Of a stretch of 40,193 nucleotides of DNA, positions 25,046-33,599 are shown one piece after another. This DNA is from Gammaproteobacteria bacterium. Lineage in GTDB: Bacteria > Pseudomonadota > Gammaproteobacteria > Pseudomonadales > Azotimanducaceae. The DNA lies in NCBI GenBank assembly GCA_004357385.1, contig SMWF01000080.1:1-40193 (forward strand), given 5' to 3'. The notes beneath the pieces were generated by a model, which did not search any database, had not been told where the DNA came from, and saw nothing but the letters and a program-made list of their open reading frames with translations. Numbering within the stretch: the stretch's first letter is position 1; each line of letters starts with the position of its first letter. Both the position numbers and the translations under genes were made by a program.

Positions 25046-26009
25046 TGCTACGCCTTATTCGAATCTTTCCCCCGATGCGCTGTTGAGCGCCGTCGAAGCG
25101 GCCGGTTGGCGCTGCGACGGCAGTCTGCTGGCGCTGAACAGCTACGAAAATCGGGTCTACCAGATCGGGCAGGAAGAAAGCGAACCGATCGTCGGCAAGT
25201 TCTACCGCCCGGATCGCTGGAGCGACGCCCAGATTCTCGAGGAACACGCATTCACCGCCGAGCTCGTCGAGCATGAAATGTCCGTGGTGACGCCACTGCG
25301 CGACGACCGCGGGGCCACACTGCTGCTCCAGGAGGGCTTCCGGTTCGCGCTGTTTCCGCGCCAGGGCGGTTACCCGCCCGACATCGAAAACGCCGAGAAC
25401 CTGACCATCCTCGGGCGCAGCATCGCCCGGATTCACGCAGTCGGGCGCGCCCGACCGTTCGATTCGCGGATCGCGTTGACGGCCGAGCGTTACGGCCACG
25501 ACAGCCGCACGCTGTTGCTGGATCGCGGCTTCATCCCGGACGAATTGATCGAAGCCTATGCGAGTATCAGCACCCATCTGCTCGCGCGCATCGACGAGTT
25601 ACCCATTCCAGCTACGCTGAGAATCCACGGCGACTGCCATCTGGGCAACGTGCTGTGGCGCGATGACATTCCCCACTTCGTCGACTTCGATGACGCGATG
25701 ATGGGTCCCGCGATCCAGGATCTGTGGATGCTGCTGTCCGGCGATCGGGAAGACCGGACGCGCCAGTTGGGCAAGATCCTCGACGGTTACGAAGACTTCA
25801 TGGTATTCGATGCAGCCGAACTCCGGCTGGTGGAGGCGCTACGCGCGCTGCGCATCATGTATCACGCGGCCTGGATCGCACGCCGTTGGGACGATCCTGC
25901 GTTTCCGCTCGCATTCCCCTGGTTCAATACCATCAAATACTGGTCCGAACACGTGTTGGACCTGCGCGAACAACTCGCTGAAATCGACGAGCCACCGCTG
26001 GCAGTCTGA
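25038..26009 (+). CDS. srkA: Stress response kinase A (YihE-type protein kinase)
   Basis: The 323-residue protein matches SrkA/YihE, a Ser/Thr kinase of APH fold that in E. coli protects against stress-induced death. Landmarks are LNSYENRVYQIG near residue 32, IVGKFYRPDRWSDAQILEEH with the nucleotide lysine, RIHGDCHLGNVLW (catalytic Asp and Asn) and HFVDFDDAMMGPAIQDLW (metal Asp). ATG 25038 lies within the modC end, overlapping by 8 bp. In enterobacteria srkA is followed by dsbA; here a PlsC-like gene follows on the other strand. Confidence 0.94.
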   Translation: MTDATPYSNLSPDALLSAVEAAGWRCDGSLLALNSYENRVYQIGQEESEPIVGKFYRPDRWSDAQILEEHAFTAELVEHEMSVVTPLRDDRGATLLLQEGFRFALFPRQGGYPPDIENAENLTILGRSIARIHAVGRARPFDSRIALTAERYGHDSRTLLLDRGFIPDELIEAYASISTHLLARIDELPIPATLRIHGDCHLGNVLWRDDIPHFVDFDDAMMGPAIQDLWMLLSGDREDRTRQLGKILDGYEDFMVFDAAELRLVEALRALRIMYHAAWIARRWDDPAFPLAFPWFNTIKYWSEHVLDLREQLAEIDEPPLAV

Positions 26010-26020
26010 GGCAGTTCGAG

Positions 26021-27202
26021 TCAGTCCCGGTGGGCCGGCGCCGCGCAGGCACGCTGATTGCTCAGCACGCTCGCATACTGCCGCAAGAGGAATGGACGGT
26101 GCGCCTCGGTCGTTTCAGCAACCCGTGCCCGAAAAGCCGCCAGCGCAGGTCCGTTGGGACCGTTGGGACCGTTGGGACCGTTGGGACCGTTGGGACCGTC
26201 CGGTTCATCCGCGCCGCTGGGGTCCCCAAGCAAACGCGCCGCTTCCCGATGCGTGGGAAATATCTTCAAATTGGGAATCAGTTGCGCATCGATTGCGCGC
26301 GCCACGGCTTCGGCATCCTCGAATGCGCCGCGCAACGGCGTACCGAAGGTCAGGTGCACCCGGCCTTTGTACCCCATGATTCCCGTCACGATGCTCGTCA
26401 GATCTTCATCGTCCGGCTTTGCGTAGGACCCGTCCTGCTCGGTCAGGAACAGCTCTCGCGCCTTCATCTGATCACAGGGGTCCAACTCGTAGGACACCGA
26501 CACCGGCACCAGCGCGAACCGCGCAACCAGCTCGGTCAGATCACGGGTTTCGTTCCGGTAGGCCAGCGCGAACATCTTGATCAACGCCGTCTCGGTGCGA
26601 TCGACGCCATCCTTGGCGCGTCCCTCGCGTTGCGCAATCCATACCGAAACGCCTTCCTCCAGGCTGTGGCGGATGTATTTCGAGGTCACTAACATCGCCG
26701 CATACGCGGCCTTGGCACCCTTCGCCCCGCGCCTGACGATGAAGCTCTTGTTGAGCCGCAACAGATCCGCCGCGTAGTCGACGCCGAAGAGATTGTCGCC
26801 GACCGCGATTCGGGACGTCTCATGGCCGCCTTGGATCAGCGCCCAGTTCATGAACCCGGAGTCCAGGGCAATGTCGCGATGATTGGACACGAACAGGAAA
26901 CTCCCGCCCGGCGCCAGTTGGTCCATGCCGCTGACACTGAACCCATCGGTCGTACGTTCGATCATCTGCGCGAAGTAATCCGCCAGAAACGCCTGCACGC
27001 CGGCGACGCTGTCGACTCCGCGCAGCTTTCGATGAAGCTGCCACCGCGCCAGGCGTGCCGCCAGCACGGGCCACCATCGGGTTGCCCGGGGAAAGACGAA
27101 CTGCGCCGTCGCGCTCGCGATTCTGGGTTCCGCCAGCAACCGGCCGAGTACAGCCGGCACCTCCTCGTCCGCGTATGGACGGATCTCGTCGAAGGCTGTC
27201 AT
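26021..27202 (-). CDS. PlsC-like glycerol-phosphate acyltransferase family protein
   Basis: The 393-residue protein has a 1-acyl-glycerol-3-phosphate acyltransferase-type domain. The catalytic block is SNHRDIALDSG (106-116), where His108 and Asp114 are one residue further apart than in the classic HX4D, although Asp110 might substitute. Further blocks are FIVRRGAKGAK and VWIAQREGRAKDGVD (the EGxR-type substrate motif is QREGRAK), and FALVPVSVSYELDPCD. No membrane helix is obvious, so membrane attachment may be peripheral. The C-terminal part contains a Gly-Pro-Asn repeat (GPN five times) coded by a 9-bp tandem repeat. It is convergent with srkA, 11 bp apart, and divergent from the metallo-hydrolase gene. 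Probable role: phospholipid synthesis; exact acceptor unknown. Confidence 0.85.
   Translation of the reverse strand: MTAFDEIRPYADEEVPAVLGRLLAEPRIASATAQFVFPRATRWWPVLAARLARWQLHRKLRGVDSVAGVQAFLADYFAQMIERTTDGFSVSGMDQLAPGGSFLFVSNHRDIALDSGFMNWALIQGGHETSRIAVGDNLFGVDYAADLLRLNKSFIVRRGAKGAKAAYAAMLVTSKYIRHSLEEGVSVWIAQREGRAKDGVDRTETALIKMFALAYRNETRDLTELVARFALVPVSVSYELDPCDQMKARELFLTEQDGSYAKPDDEDLTSIVTGIMGYKGRVHLTFGTPLRGAFEDAEAVARAIDAQLIPNLKIFPTHREAARLLGDPSGADEPDGPNGPNGPNGPNGPNGPALAAFRARVAETTEAHRPFLLRQYASVLSNQRACAAPAHRD
26151..26199. repeat. 9-bp tandem repeat coding a Gly-Pro-Asn run
   Basis: CCGTTGGGA is repeated five times without mismatch (26151-26195) plus a partial CCGT. On the minus strand each unit codes Gly-Pro-Asn in the PlsC-like protein. 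Exact identity of units points to recent expansion. Confidence 0.95.
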
Positions 27203-27294
27203 TGGACGTCACCATAGCCAAAAGGCGGGTCGCATAACAGAGGACCGTTCTTTACCATCGGCCAAGGCTGATATTCACAATGGGAGGGTCACGC

Positions 27295-28257
27295 ATGCCG
27301 GGATTGGGTACGCATCCGTTCGAGAAAGGTCTGGTGGAACTCGCGAACGGCGGCTACGCCTGGTTGCAACCCGACGGCGGGTGGGGGTGGAGCAACGCAG
27401 GTCTGATCGTCGATGGCGACCAATCGCTGTTGATCGATACCCTCTTTGATCTCCCTCTGACCGCAAAAATGCTCGCCGCAATGCGTGCCGCCGAGCCGGA
27501 CACCCGCATCTCGACCCTCGTCAATACGCACGCCAACGGCGACCACTGCAACGGCAACGAACTCGTGAGCGGCGCCGAGATCATCGCGTCGAAGGCATGC
27601 GCCGAGGAACTGGCCGCCGAACCGAAAGGCATGATGGCGACCATGATGTCCCGCACTGCCCAGATGGGTGAGACCGGCGAATTCCTGGAGTACTGCTTCT
27701 CAGCGTTCGAATTCGACGGCATCAATCCAACCGCGCCGACGCGCACCTTCGAAGGCCGGCTCGATGTCCGGGTGGGCGACAAGGAGGTCGAGTTGCGCCA
27801 GGTGGGGCCCGCCCATACCCGGGGGGACATCCTGGTTCACGTACCTTGCGATCGGACCGTGTTCACTGGCGACATCCTGTTCATCGAAGGGCATCCGATC
27901 ATCTGGGCGGGGCCGATCGCCAACTGGATCGACGCCTGCAACTACCTGCTGTCCCTGGAGGTCGAAACCGTCGTCCCGGGCCACGGCCCCATCACCGACA
28001 AGCGCGGCATCGAAGCGGTTCGGGACTACCTGAGCTACGTTCGAGACGAGGCAAAGGCGCGTTTTGACGCGGGCATGCCCGTCTACGAAGCAGCCCTGGA
28101 CATTTCCCTGGCCGACTATGACAGCTGGGGCGATGCGGAACGGATCGTGATCAACGTCGCCACGTTGTACAAAGAATTCGCCGGGGACAGCGAACCGAAC
28201 AACGTGATGGAGCTGTTCGGACTCATGGCGCGCATTCACAGGGAACGGCGTGGGTGA
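27295..28257 (+). CDS. Metallo-beta-lactamase-fold hydrolase
   Basis: The 320-residue product has the MBL fold. The first metal motif is NTHANGDHCNGN (HxNGDH rather than HxHxDH, so the second His ligand is Asn). It is followed by GPAHTRGDILVHVP, TGDILFIEGHP and VPGHGPITDK, which supply the remaining His/Asp ligands. ATG 27295 has GGGAGGG seven bases upstream; another ATG 15 bases earlier lies before that site. The protein lacks a signal peptide and is probably cytosolic. The C-terminal 80 residues are helical. Relatives include glyoxalase-II-like and quinoprotein-relay hydrolases; the substrate here cannot be assigned. Confidence 0.87.
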   Translation: MPGLGTHPFEKGLVELANGGYAWLQPDGGWGWSNAGLIVDGDQSLLIDTLFDLPLTAKMLAAMRAAEPDTRISTLVNTHANGDHCNGNELVSGAEIIASKACAEELAAEPKGMMATMMSRTAQMGETGEFLEYCFSAFEFDGINPTAPTRTFEGRLDVRVGDKEVELRQVGPAHTRGDILVHVPCDRTVFTGDILFIEGHPIIWAGPIANWIDACNYLLSLEVETVVPGHGPITDKRGIEAVRDYLSYVRDEAKARFDAGMPVYEAALDISLADYDSWGDAERIVINVATLYKEFAGDSEPNNVMELFGLMARIHRERRG

Positions 28258-28338
28258 AGCGCCCGGCCTGACGATCTTGCCGCGATCGTCGGTCTCTACA
28301 ATCACGACATCGCTGACACCGACAAGCGAGCAACGGGT

Positions 28339-29085
28339 CTAGTAAATCAGCCGCTCCTTCGCTGTGACCAGGTCGCGCCCTGCGATCGCACGGCGCAATT
28401 TTTTCCAGCCCATCTTGATGGGCTGGACACCATAGAACACGACGATGAACACCTTCCTCAACGTGTTCTCGGGGTTGCTCAGTGGCCGCACCCCGTGCCA
28501 GGAATCGCCGCGCCGACCGATGATGAGGCTGCGATTGCCCATGAAGCGCGTTGAAGTCTCGCTCTCAAACTCATCGAAGTCGGGATTGCTCTTGGGCGAA
28601 AGGCTTCCGTGGTCGTCGAGTAGAACCGTCGCGCCGCCCCAACGCTCATCCCAATCCTGGTCAGTGTTCATATAGAAGATGTGACTGCCGAGCTTGATCG
28701 GTGCGTCACAGTGCGGAGATACCTCGCAGGCCGATGGCGTGTAGTGCCAATGAAACCTGAATCGAATAGCGCGCTTACCGAGCAATTTCGCCACGAACCG
28801 CCGATAGGTATCGCCCCTCAATTCGTCGATGAAATCCCGCCATTGAGCCGATAAAGCCATGTCCTGCTCGTAATCGAGAACGTAGCGGTCGTGACTTTTC
28901 TGGCCGTGCTTTCGCTGTTTGCCGAAAAACGATCGGAATCGCTCGAGTTTGGGCAGGTTGCCCGTCAACGCGTCGAACCCCGCCGGGGTCAATAGCTCTG
29001 CGGGATTACACCACGGGAAGGGTTTTCTAGCGTTGAACTCCGCAGGCGTGATTGCCTCGAGCTGGCGTAGATCCAAGTAGCTCAT
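28339..29085 (-). CDS. Predicted 2-oxoglutarate/Fe(II)-dependent oxygenase
   Basis: The 248-residue protein shows the iron triad of this superfamily: His125 and Asp127 in SPHCDAP, then His197 in SWHGVRPL, with Arg210 in ENTLRKVFIVVF as a likely 2-oxoglutarate anchor. The preceding HWHYTPSACEVSPH strand and GGATVLLDDHG loop also fit a jelly-roll oxygenase of the prolyl-hydroxylase-like type. I chose ATG 29085 (MSYLDLRQLE); the frame extends upstream to 29208 with unlikely sequence, and neither start has a clear ribosome site. It lies 86 bp downstream of a broken TauE gene on the same strand. Its substrate is unknown. Confidence 0.78.
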   Translation of the reverse strand: MSYLDLRQLEAITPAEFNARKPFPWCNPAELLTPAGFDALTGNLPKLERFRSFFGKQRKHGQKSHDRYVLDYEQDMALSAQWRDFIDELRGDTYRRFVAKLLGKRAIRFRFHWHYTPSACEVSPHCDAPIKLGSHIFYMNTDQDWDERWGGATVLLDDHGSLSPKSNPDFDEFESETSTRFMGNRSLIIGRRGDSWHGVRPLSNPENTLRKVFIVVFYGVQPIKMGWKKLRRAIAGRDLVTAKERLIY

Positions 29086-29171
29086 GGTCGCGTATCGAAG
29101 ATATGGACGGTCCGCATTGGCACTGGTTGGGCGCGAATTTACCGTGCCTCCCCGCCGAACGCCACTATTGT

Positions 29172-29904
29172 TCACAGCAACCCAAATGTGACCGACCCGA
29201 TAATCCATGTACCCATCACAAGCAGCATGCCGAATGCCATGCGCCGCATGCCGCCTTCACCCACCGCCGGCGGCCAACGCCGCCCGACCCAGGTTCCGAG
29301 GAACACCGCGGGTAACCCGATGGCCGCAAGCAGCAATACATCGTTTGTGAAGCCACCGTGCAGCCCGACCAGAGCGGTTCTGAACACCGTGGTAATTGCG
29401 AAGAATCCGAGCAACGTGGCCCGAATCTCGGTAACCGGCAAGCAGGCATTGGAAATTCCCCGATACCGTCGCCCGCGGCTGAGGACGCAACATCATCGAC
29501 AGGCTTCCGGCCACGATGAACACGCCGAGCAAGAGCTCGAGCAAGCTCAGGGCCGCACCACTCATCCGCTCCAGAAGCCAGAACCCTGCCAGCAACGCAG
29601 GCAGTTGGCCGATACACAGCGCGCGGAGCACGCCGCCGTGCACGAGGTGGTAGTGGCCGTGTAATGACAGCGCAATATTCGCGAATGACACGAGACTTAC
29701 CACCGCAGTGATCGTGACGATATCGAACAGGCCACCGACCGTGACCACCGCGATGATCAGCATAGCCATGGCGAAGCCGGCCACCGCCTGCACGTAGCTA
29801 CCGATCAGAACCACTGTGAGGAATACGCTCAGCGCTGCTAGCGACACGGCGAAGTCACGCCCGGGGGGACATGTGCGCAAGTATAGTTGCGGCCCTGCCC
29901 GCAC
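29172..29904 (-). pseudogene. TauE/SafE-type sulfite/anion permease, internally deleted and frameshifted
   Basis: Two overlapping minus-strand frames together spell one TauE/SafE permease. The first (from GTG 29904) gives the N-terminal helices (LTVVLIGSYVQAVAGFAMAM, FDIVTITAVVSLVSF, LLELLLGVFIVAG) up to LRPQPRATVSGNF near 29455. The second carries the C-terminal half, starting LPVTEIRATLLGFFAITTVF near 29441 and ending at the stop 29172. At the junction the family's central loop-and-helix, normally containing a GxxGGLFGISGPP-like motif, is missing. So a deletion of roughly 30-40 codons, not a multiple of three, has broken the gene. In intact relatives the frame would be continuous at about 250 residues. 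A sequencing error alone would not explain the missing conserved segment. Confidence 0.78.
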
Positions 29905-29983
29905 GACATAGAGCTATCCAGCCCGCACATCGGCAGTGTCCCTCGCCCTTGGCGACACGCTGAGCATGTAATAACGTCACACC

Positions 29984-30763
29984 ATGCAGCTCGACCTGAC
30001 AGACAAGACGGTGTTGATCAGCGGCGCCCACCGCGGTACCGGTCAGATCATCGCGGCGCGATTCGCGGAGGAAGGCGCGCAGGTACTTCTGCACGGGTTC
30101 ACCGAAGACCAGGCTGCGGCCGCTTGTCGTGAGATCGACGCCGAGCCGGTGCACGGGGACATCCTGACCGATGCCGGCGCCGATTCACTGGTCCAGCAAT
30201 GCCTGTCAGACGGACGGGTTGTCGACGTATTGGTGAACAACTACGGGACGGCCGATGCAGGGACCTGGGCAACCAGCGACGCGACCGCGTGGATCGACGC
30301 CTACCAGAAGAACGTGCTCTCGGCCCAGCGCTTGATCCAGCGCCTGACCCCCAGCATGCGCGAGCGTCGCTGGGGACGAATCATCAACCTCGGTACCGTC
30401 GGTTCCACCCGGCCCAACGCGCGCATGCCTCATTACTACGCCGCCAAAGGCGCCCTGGCGACGATGACCGTGAGTCTTGCCCAGGAGCTTGGCGGCACTG
30501 GAATTACCGTCAACCTCGTGTCCCCCGGTCTGATCCGCACACCTGAGGTGGAAGCCGCGTATCTCGAACGCGGACGGCGCAAGGGCTGGGGCCAGACCTG
30601 GGACGAGATAGAACCCCGCGTCGCCGCCGACATTCCCATCGGCCGGATCGTGCGCCGCGAGGAAGTGGCGGATCTGGTGCTGTTCCTCGCCAGCCCCCTG
30701 AGCGATGCCATTCACGGCCAGAATATCCGCATCGACGGCGGCGCTCTGGGCGTCGTCAACTGA
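29984..30763 (+). CDS. Short-chain dehydrogenase/reductase with Thr at the catalytic Ser position
   Basis: A 259-residue SDR with the cofactor motif SGAHRGTG near residue 14, NNYG in place of NNAG, and YYAAK as the Tyr/Lys pair. Thirteen residues before that Tyr, where catalytic Ser is expected, the sequence is LGTVGS with Thr. The C-terminus IHGQNIRIDGGALGVVN is normal. His-Arg after the glycine turn would fit NADP(H). It is divergent from the TauE remnant, 80 bp away, and its TGA overlaps the ATG of a small membrane protein gene (TGATG). The substrate is unknown; enoyl- or ketoacyl-type reductions are common in this group. Confidence 0.9.
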   Translation: MQLDLTDKTVLISGAHRGTGQIIAARFAEEGAQVLLHGFTEDQAAAACREIDAEPVHGDILTDAGADSLVQQCLSDGRVVDVLVNNYGTADAGTWATSDATAWIDAYQKNVLSAQRLIQRLTPSMRERRWGRIINLGTVGSTRPNARMPHYYAAKGALATMTVSLAQELGGTGITVNLVSPGLIRTPEVEAAYLERGRRKGWGQTWDEIEPRVAADIPIGRIVRREEVADLVLFLASPLSDAIHGQNIRIDGGALGVVN

Positions 30764-31128
30764 TGGACACCCAGCCGATTCCCGGTCTGCCGGTCATTCT
30801 CAGCCGCATCGTCGGACTCGCGCTGATCCTCGTGTTTCTGCTCGGCTACGACCCGAGCGCTTCCGGTTTCGGCAATGGCCTGCTGTTGCCTCTGGCCCTG
30901 GCGCTGGGCGCCTGGATGACTCTGCGCAGCGCGCTGGCGCTGGCGCTGGCGGCGGCTCTGTTGGCGGGCGCGCACTCGGCGCCCGGCGCAACCGATGTAT
31001 CCTCCGGCGTGGTTTATCCGGTCATCGCACTGGCCGCGGGTTTTACCGTACTGACCAGCCTGGGACACCGGTTTCGCCGTCACATCCTGGCGACCCGCGA
31101 CGCCCGCTGGGCACAACGCGGCGATTGA
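30763..31128 (+). CDS. Small membrane protein of unknown function
   Basis: The 121-residue product is almost entirely hydrophobic, with three or four helices (about 12-30, 38-55, 56-70 and 80-98) and a basic C-terminal tail (RFRRHILATRDARWAQRG) that should sit in the cytoplasm. No family is recognised. Its start overlaps the stop of the SDR gene, so it is translated with it. Confidence 0.7.
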   Translation: MDTQPIPGLPVILSRIVGLALILVFLLGYDPSASGFGNGLLLPLALALGAWMTLRSALALALAAALLAGAHSAPGATDVSSGVVYPVIALAAGFTVLTSLGHRFRRHILATRDARWAQRGD

Positions 31129-31234
31129 CGCACCGGACTTGCCTGACACCGCCGAATCCGGTGCAATGTGCCGTTGCCACGACAATCGACCAACACGCCG
31201 AGCGGCGAGTCAGACGTGAAAGGGAGCCGATTAG

Positions 31235-32353
31235 ATGAACTTCGAATTCTCGGAGGAGCAGGACCTGTTGCGCGAACAGGCGCAGAGCTTCCTGAACCAA
31301 CACAGCCCGCTCGATGCGGTGCGCGCGGTACTGGAAGGAGATCAGGCCTACGACGCCAAACTGTATGCAGGCATGGCGGAATTGGGCTGGACCGCCACGA
31401 CCATTCCGGAGCAGTACGGCGGCATCGGCCTTGGCCACCTCGAACTGTGCGTCATCGCCGAAGAGCTCGGACGGAGCCTCGCCCCAACGCCATTCTCATC
31501 TTGCATCTATCTGGTCAGCGAGGCCTTGCAACTGTTCGGCAGTGACGCACAAAAACAACGCTACCTGCCCGGGCTCGCGAGCGGTGAGACCATCGGCGCA
31601 TTCGCGCTTGCAGAGGGGCCCCAACCCGCGACCGCCGCCAACCTCACGAGCCGGGTTGAAGGCGACGCCCTGACGGGCACCAAGGTTCCCGTCGCCGACG
31701 GCGACTGTGCGAATTTTGCCATCGTGCTCGCAGCGGACGCGGACGGCGGGTCTCTGTATCTCGTCGATCTGGACGGACCCGGCGTGCAGCGTACGACCGT
31801 CGAGACGCTCGACCCGACCCGCTCGCACGCCAGCATCGAATTCAGCGCCGCGCCCGCGGAACGGCTCGGTGAGGCAGGCGCCGGGTGGCTGCAGACCGAT
31901 CGGATATTCGACCGTGCCGCGGTATTGTTCGCCTTCGAACAGGTGGGCGGCGCCCATGCTGCGCTGGACATGGCGAAAGAGTATGCCCTGGGCCGATTCG
32001 CCTTCGGCCGACCCATCGCATCGTTCCAGGCGATCAAGCACAAGCTCGCAGACATGTACATTGCGGCTACGCTGGCCCGGTCGAACTGCTACTACGGTGC
32101 GTGGGCATTATCCACCGATGCCGCCGAGCTGCCCGTAGCCGCGGCAACGGCGCGGGTGAGCGCCAGCCAAGCGTTCCACGAATGTGCGAAAGAGAACATT
32201 CAGACCCACGGCGGCATGGGCTTTACCTGGGAGTTCAACTGCCACCTCTACTATCGGCGCGCCAAACTGCTATCGGTGAATCTGGGCAGTTTGCCGCGCT
32301 GGAAGAATCGGCTCATCACCAACATCGAGACATCGAACGCACTGAGCGCCTGA
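31235..32353 (+). CDS. Acyl-CoA dehydrogenase, probable non-catalytic partner subunit
   Basis: The 372-residue protein has the N-terminal helical, beta and C-terminal helical domains of acyl-CoA dehydrogenases (MNFEFSEEQDLLREQAQSFL, AFALAEGPQPA, FGRPIASFQAIKHKLADMYI, THGGMGFTWEFNCHLYYRRA). Neither usual position for the catalytic glutamate has one. The helix-G region reads FDRAAVLFAFEQVGG, and the C-terminal YEG motif is absent (YYRRAKLLSVNLGS). That is typical of the smaller partner in two-subunit dehydrogenases such as FadE28-FadE29. A GGGAG ribosome site precedes ATG 31235. The second dehydrogenase gene begins 19 bp later, supporting a heteromeric complex. The acyl substrate is unknown; steroid or terpenoid side-chain acyl-CoAs are known for such pairs. 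Confidence 0.87.
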   Translation: MNFEFSEEQDLLREQAQSFLNQHSPLDAVRAVLEGDQAYDAKLYAGMAELGWTATTIPEQYGGIGLGHLELCVIAEELGRSLAPTPFSSCIYLVSEALQLFGSDAQKQRYLPGLASGETIGAFALAEGPQPATAANLTSRVEGDALTGTKVPVADGDCANFAIVLAADADGGSLYLVDLDGPGVQRTTVETLDPTRSHASIEFSAAPAERLGEAGAGWLQTDRIFDRAAVLFAFEQVGGAHAALDMAKEYALGRFAFGRPIASFQAIKHKLADMYIAATLARSNCYYGAWALSTDAAELPVAAATARVSASQAFHECAKENIQTHGGMGFTWEFNCHLYYRRAKLLSVNLGSLPRWKNRLITNIETSNALSA

Positions 32354-32372
32354 CAGACCGGAGAGCGACACC

Positions 32373-33596
32373 ATGGATTTCAACGACACCCCTGCAGAAG
32401 CCGAATTCCGCGCCGCAGCGCGCACCTTTCTGGAGGCCAACGCGACCCTGACCAGTGGGGCGCCACAGCGCGACGAGACCGAAACCGAGCAGATCGAACG
32501 TGCCAAGGCCTGGCAGCAACTCAAACAGGACAACGGCTGGGCCTGCCTGAACTGGCCAACGGAGTATGGCGGTCGGGGCGCTACGCCGATCGAACTGATC
32601 ATCTGGAATCAGGAGGAGTCACGCTACGATGTACCCACCGGGCCGTTCGCAATCGGCCTGGGCATGTGCGGCCCCACCATGATTGCCTATGCCAGCGAGG
32701 ACCAGAAACGCGAACACCTGCCGCGCATGGCGGCGGGTCAGGATATCTGGTGTCAACTGTTCAGCGAGCCGGCGGCGGGCTCGGACCTGGCCGGGCTACG
32801 CACCCGCGCCGAGCGAGACGGCGACGACTGGGTGATCAACGGGCAGAAGATCTGGACCTCGGGCGCGCAGTTCTCGGACTGGGGCATTCTGGTGACCCGC
32901 ACAGACCCCAGCGTCGCCAAGCACAAGGGTTTGACGTTCTTCTTTCTGAACATGCATTCCCCCGGAATTGAGGTGCGTCCCATCAAGCAGATCTCCGGCG
33001 GCGCCAACTTCAACGAGGTGTACTTCACTGACGTGCGTATCCCCGATACGCAACGCCTCGGCGAAGTCGGTCAGGGCTGGGGGGTCTCGCTGACCACCCT
33101 GATGAATGAACGCCTCGCCGTGGGCAACGCCGGTGGAGCCGACTTTCCGGATCTCTTCGAGCTCGCCTCGAAAACCGACCTCGACGGCGAGCCGGCCATC
33201 AACAATGCCGCGGTGCGCGAGAAGCTGGCGGACTGGTATTGTCAGGCCAGCGGTCTCAAATTCACCAACTACCGCACCATCAGCGCGCTGTCGCGGGGCA
33301 CAACGCCGGGCCCGGAAAACTCGATCACCAAGATCGTCAGTGCCGTCAAGATGCAGGATCTAGGCTCGTTCGGGTTGGACCTGATGGACATGGGTGGAAT
33401 CCTCAACGACGCCACCCTGGACCCCGCCAACCTGATCTTCCAACAGAACTTCATGGGCGCGCCGGGCTACCGGATCGCCGGCGGTACGGACGAGATTCTG
33501 CGCAACATCATCGCCGAGCGGGTGCTGGGAATGCCCCAGGACATCCGCGTGGACAAGAACGTGCCCTTCAGCGAAGTGCCGACAGGCAACAGCTAG
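32373..33596 (+). CDS. Acyl-CoA dehydrogenase, probable catalytic subunit
   Basis: This 407-residue flavoprotein carries the FAD/substrate motifs QLFSEPAAGSDLAGL and GQKIWTSGAQFSDWGILVTRT. It also has NERLAVG with Glu246, the position used as catalytic base in isovaleryl-CoA dehydrogenase-like enzymes. The C-terminal motif is AGGTDEILRNIIAERVLGMP, as in FadE-type enzymes without the YEG glutamate. It follows the previous dehydrogenase gene by 19 bp and is followed after 3 bp by a DUF2628 gene. The pair probably oxidises a branched or cyclic acyl-CoA as a heteromer; the assignment of the active subunit is inferred from the glutamate positions. Confidence 0.9.
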   Translation: MDFNDTPAEAEFRAAARTFLEANATLTSGAPQRDETETEQIERAKAWQQLKQDNGWACLNWPTEYGGRGATPIELIIWNQEESRYDVPTGPFAIGLGMCGPTMIAYASEDQKREHLPRMAAGQDIWCQLFSEPAAGSDLAGLRTRAERDGDDWVINGQKIWTSGAQFSDWGILVTRTDPSVAKHKGLTFFFLNMHSPGIEVRPIKQISGGANFNEVYFTDVRIPDTQRLGEVGQGWGVSLTTLMNERLAVGNAGGADFPDLFELASKTDLDGEPAINNAAVREKLADWYCQASGLKFTNYRTISALSRGTTPGPENSITKIVSAVKMQDLGSFGLDLMDMGGILNDATLDPANLIFQQNFMGAPGYRIAGGTDEILRNIIAERVLGMPQDIRVDKNVPFSEVPTGNS

Positions 33597-33599
33597 CGC

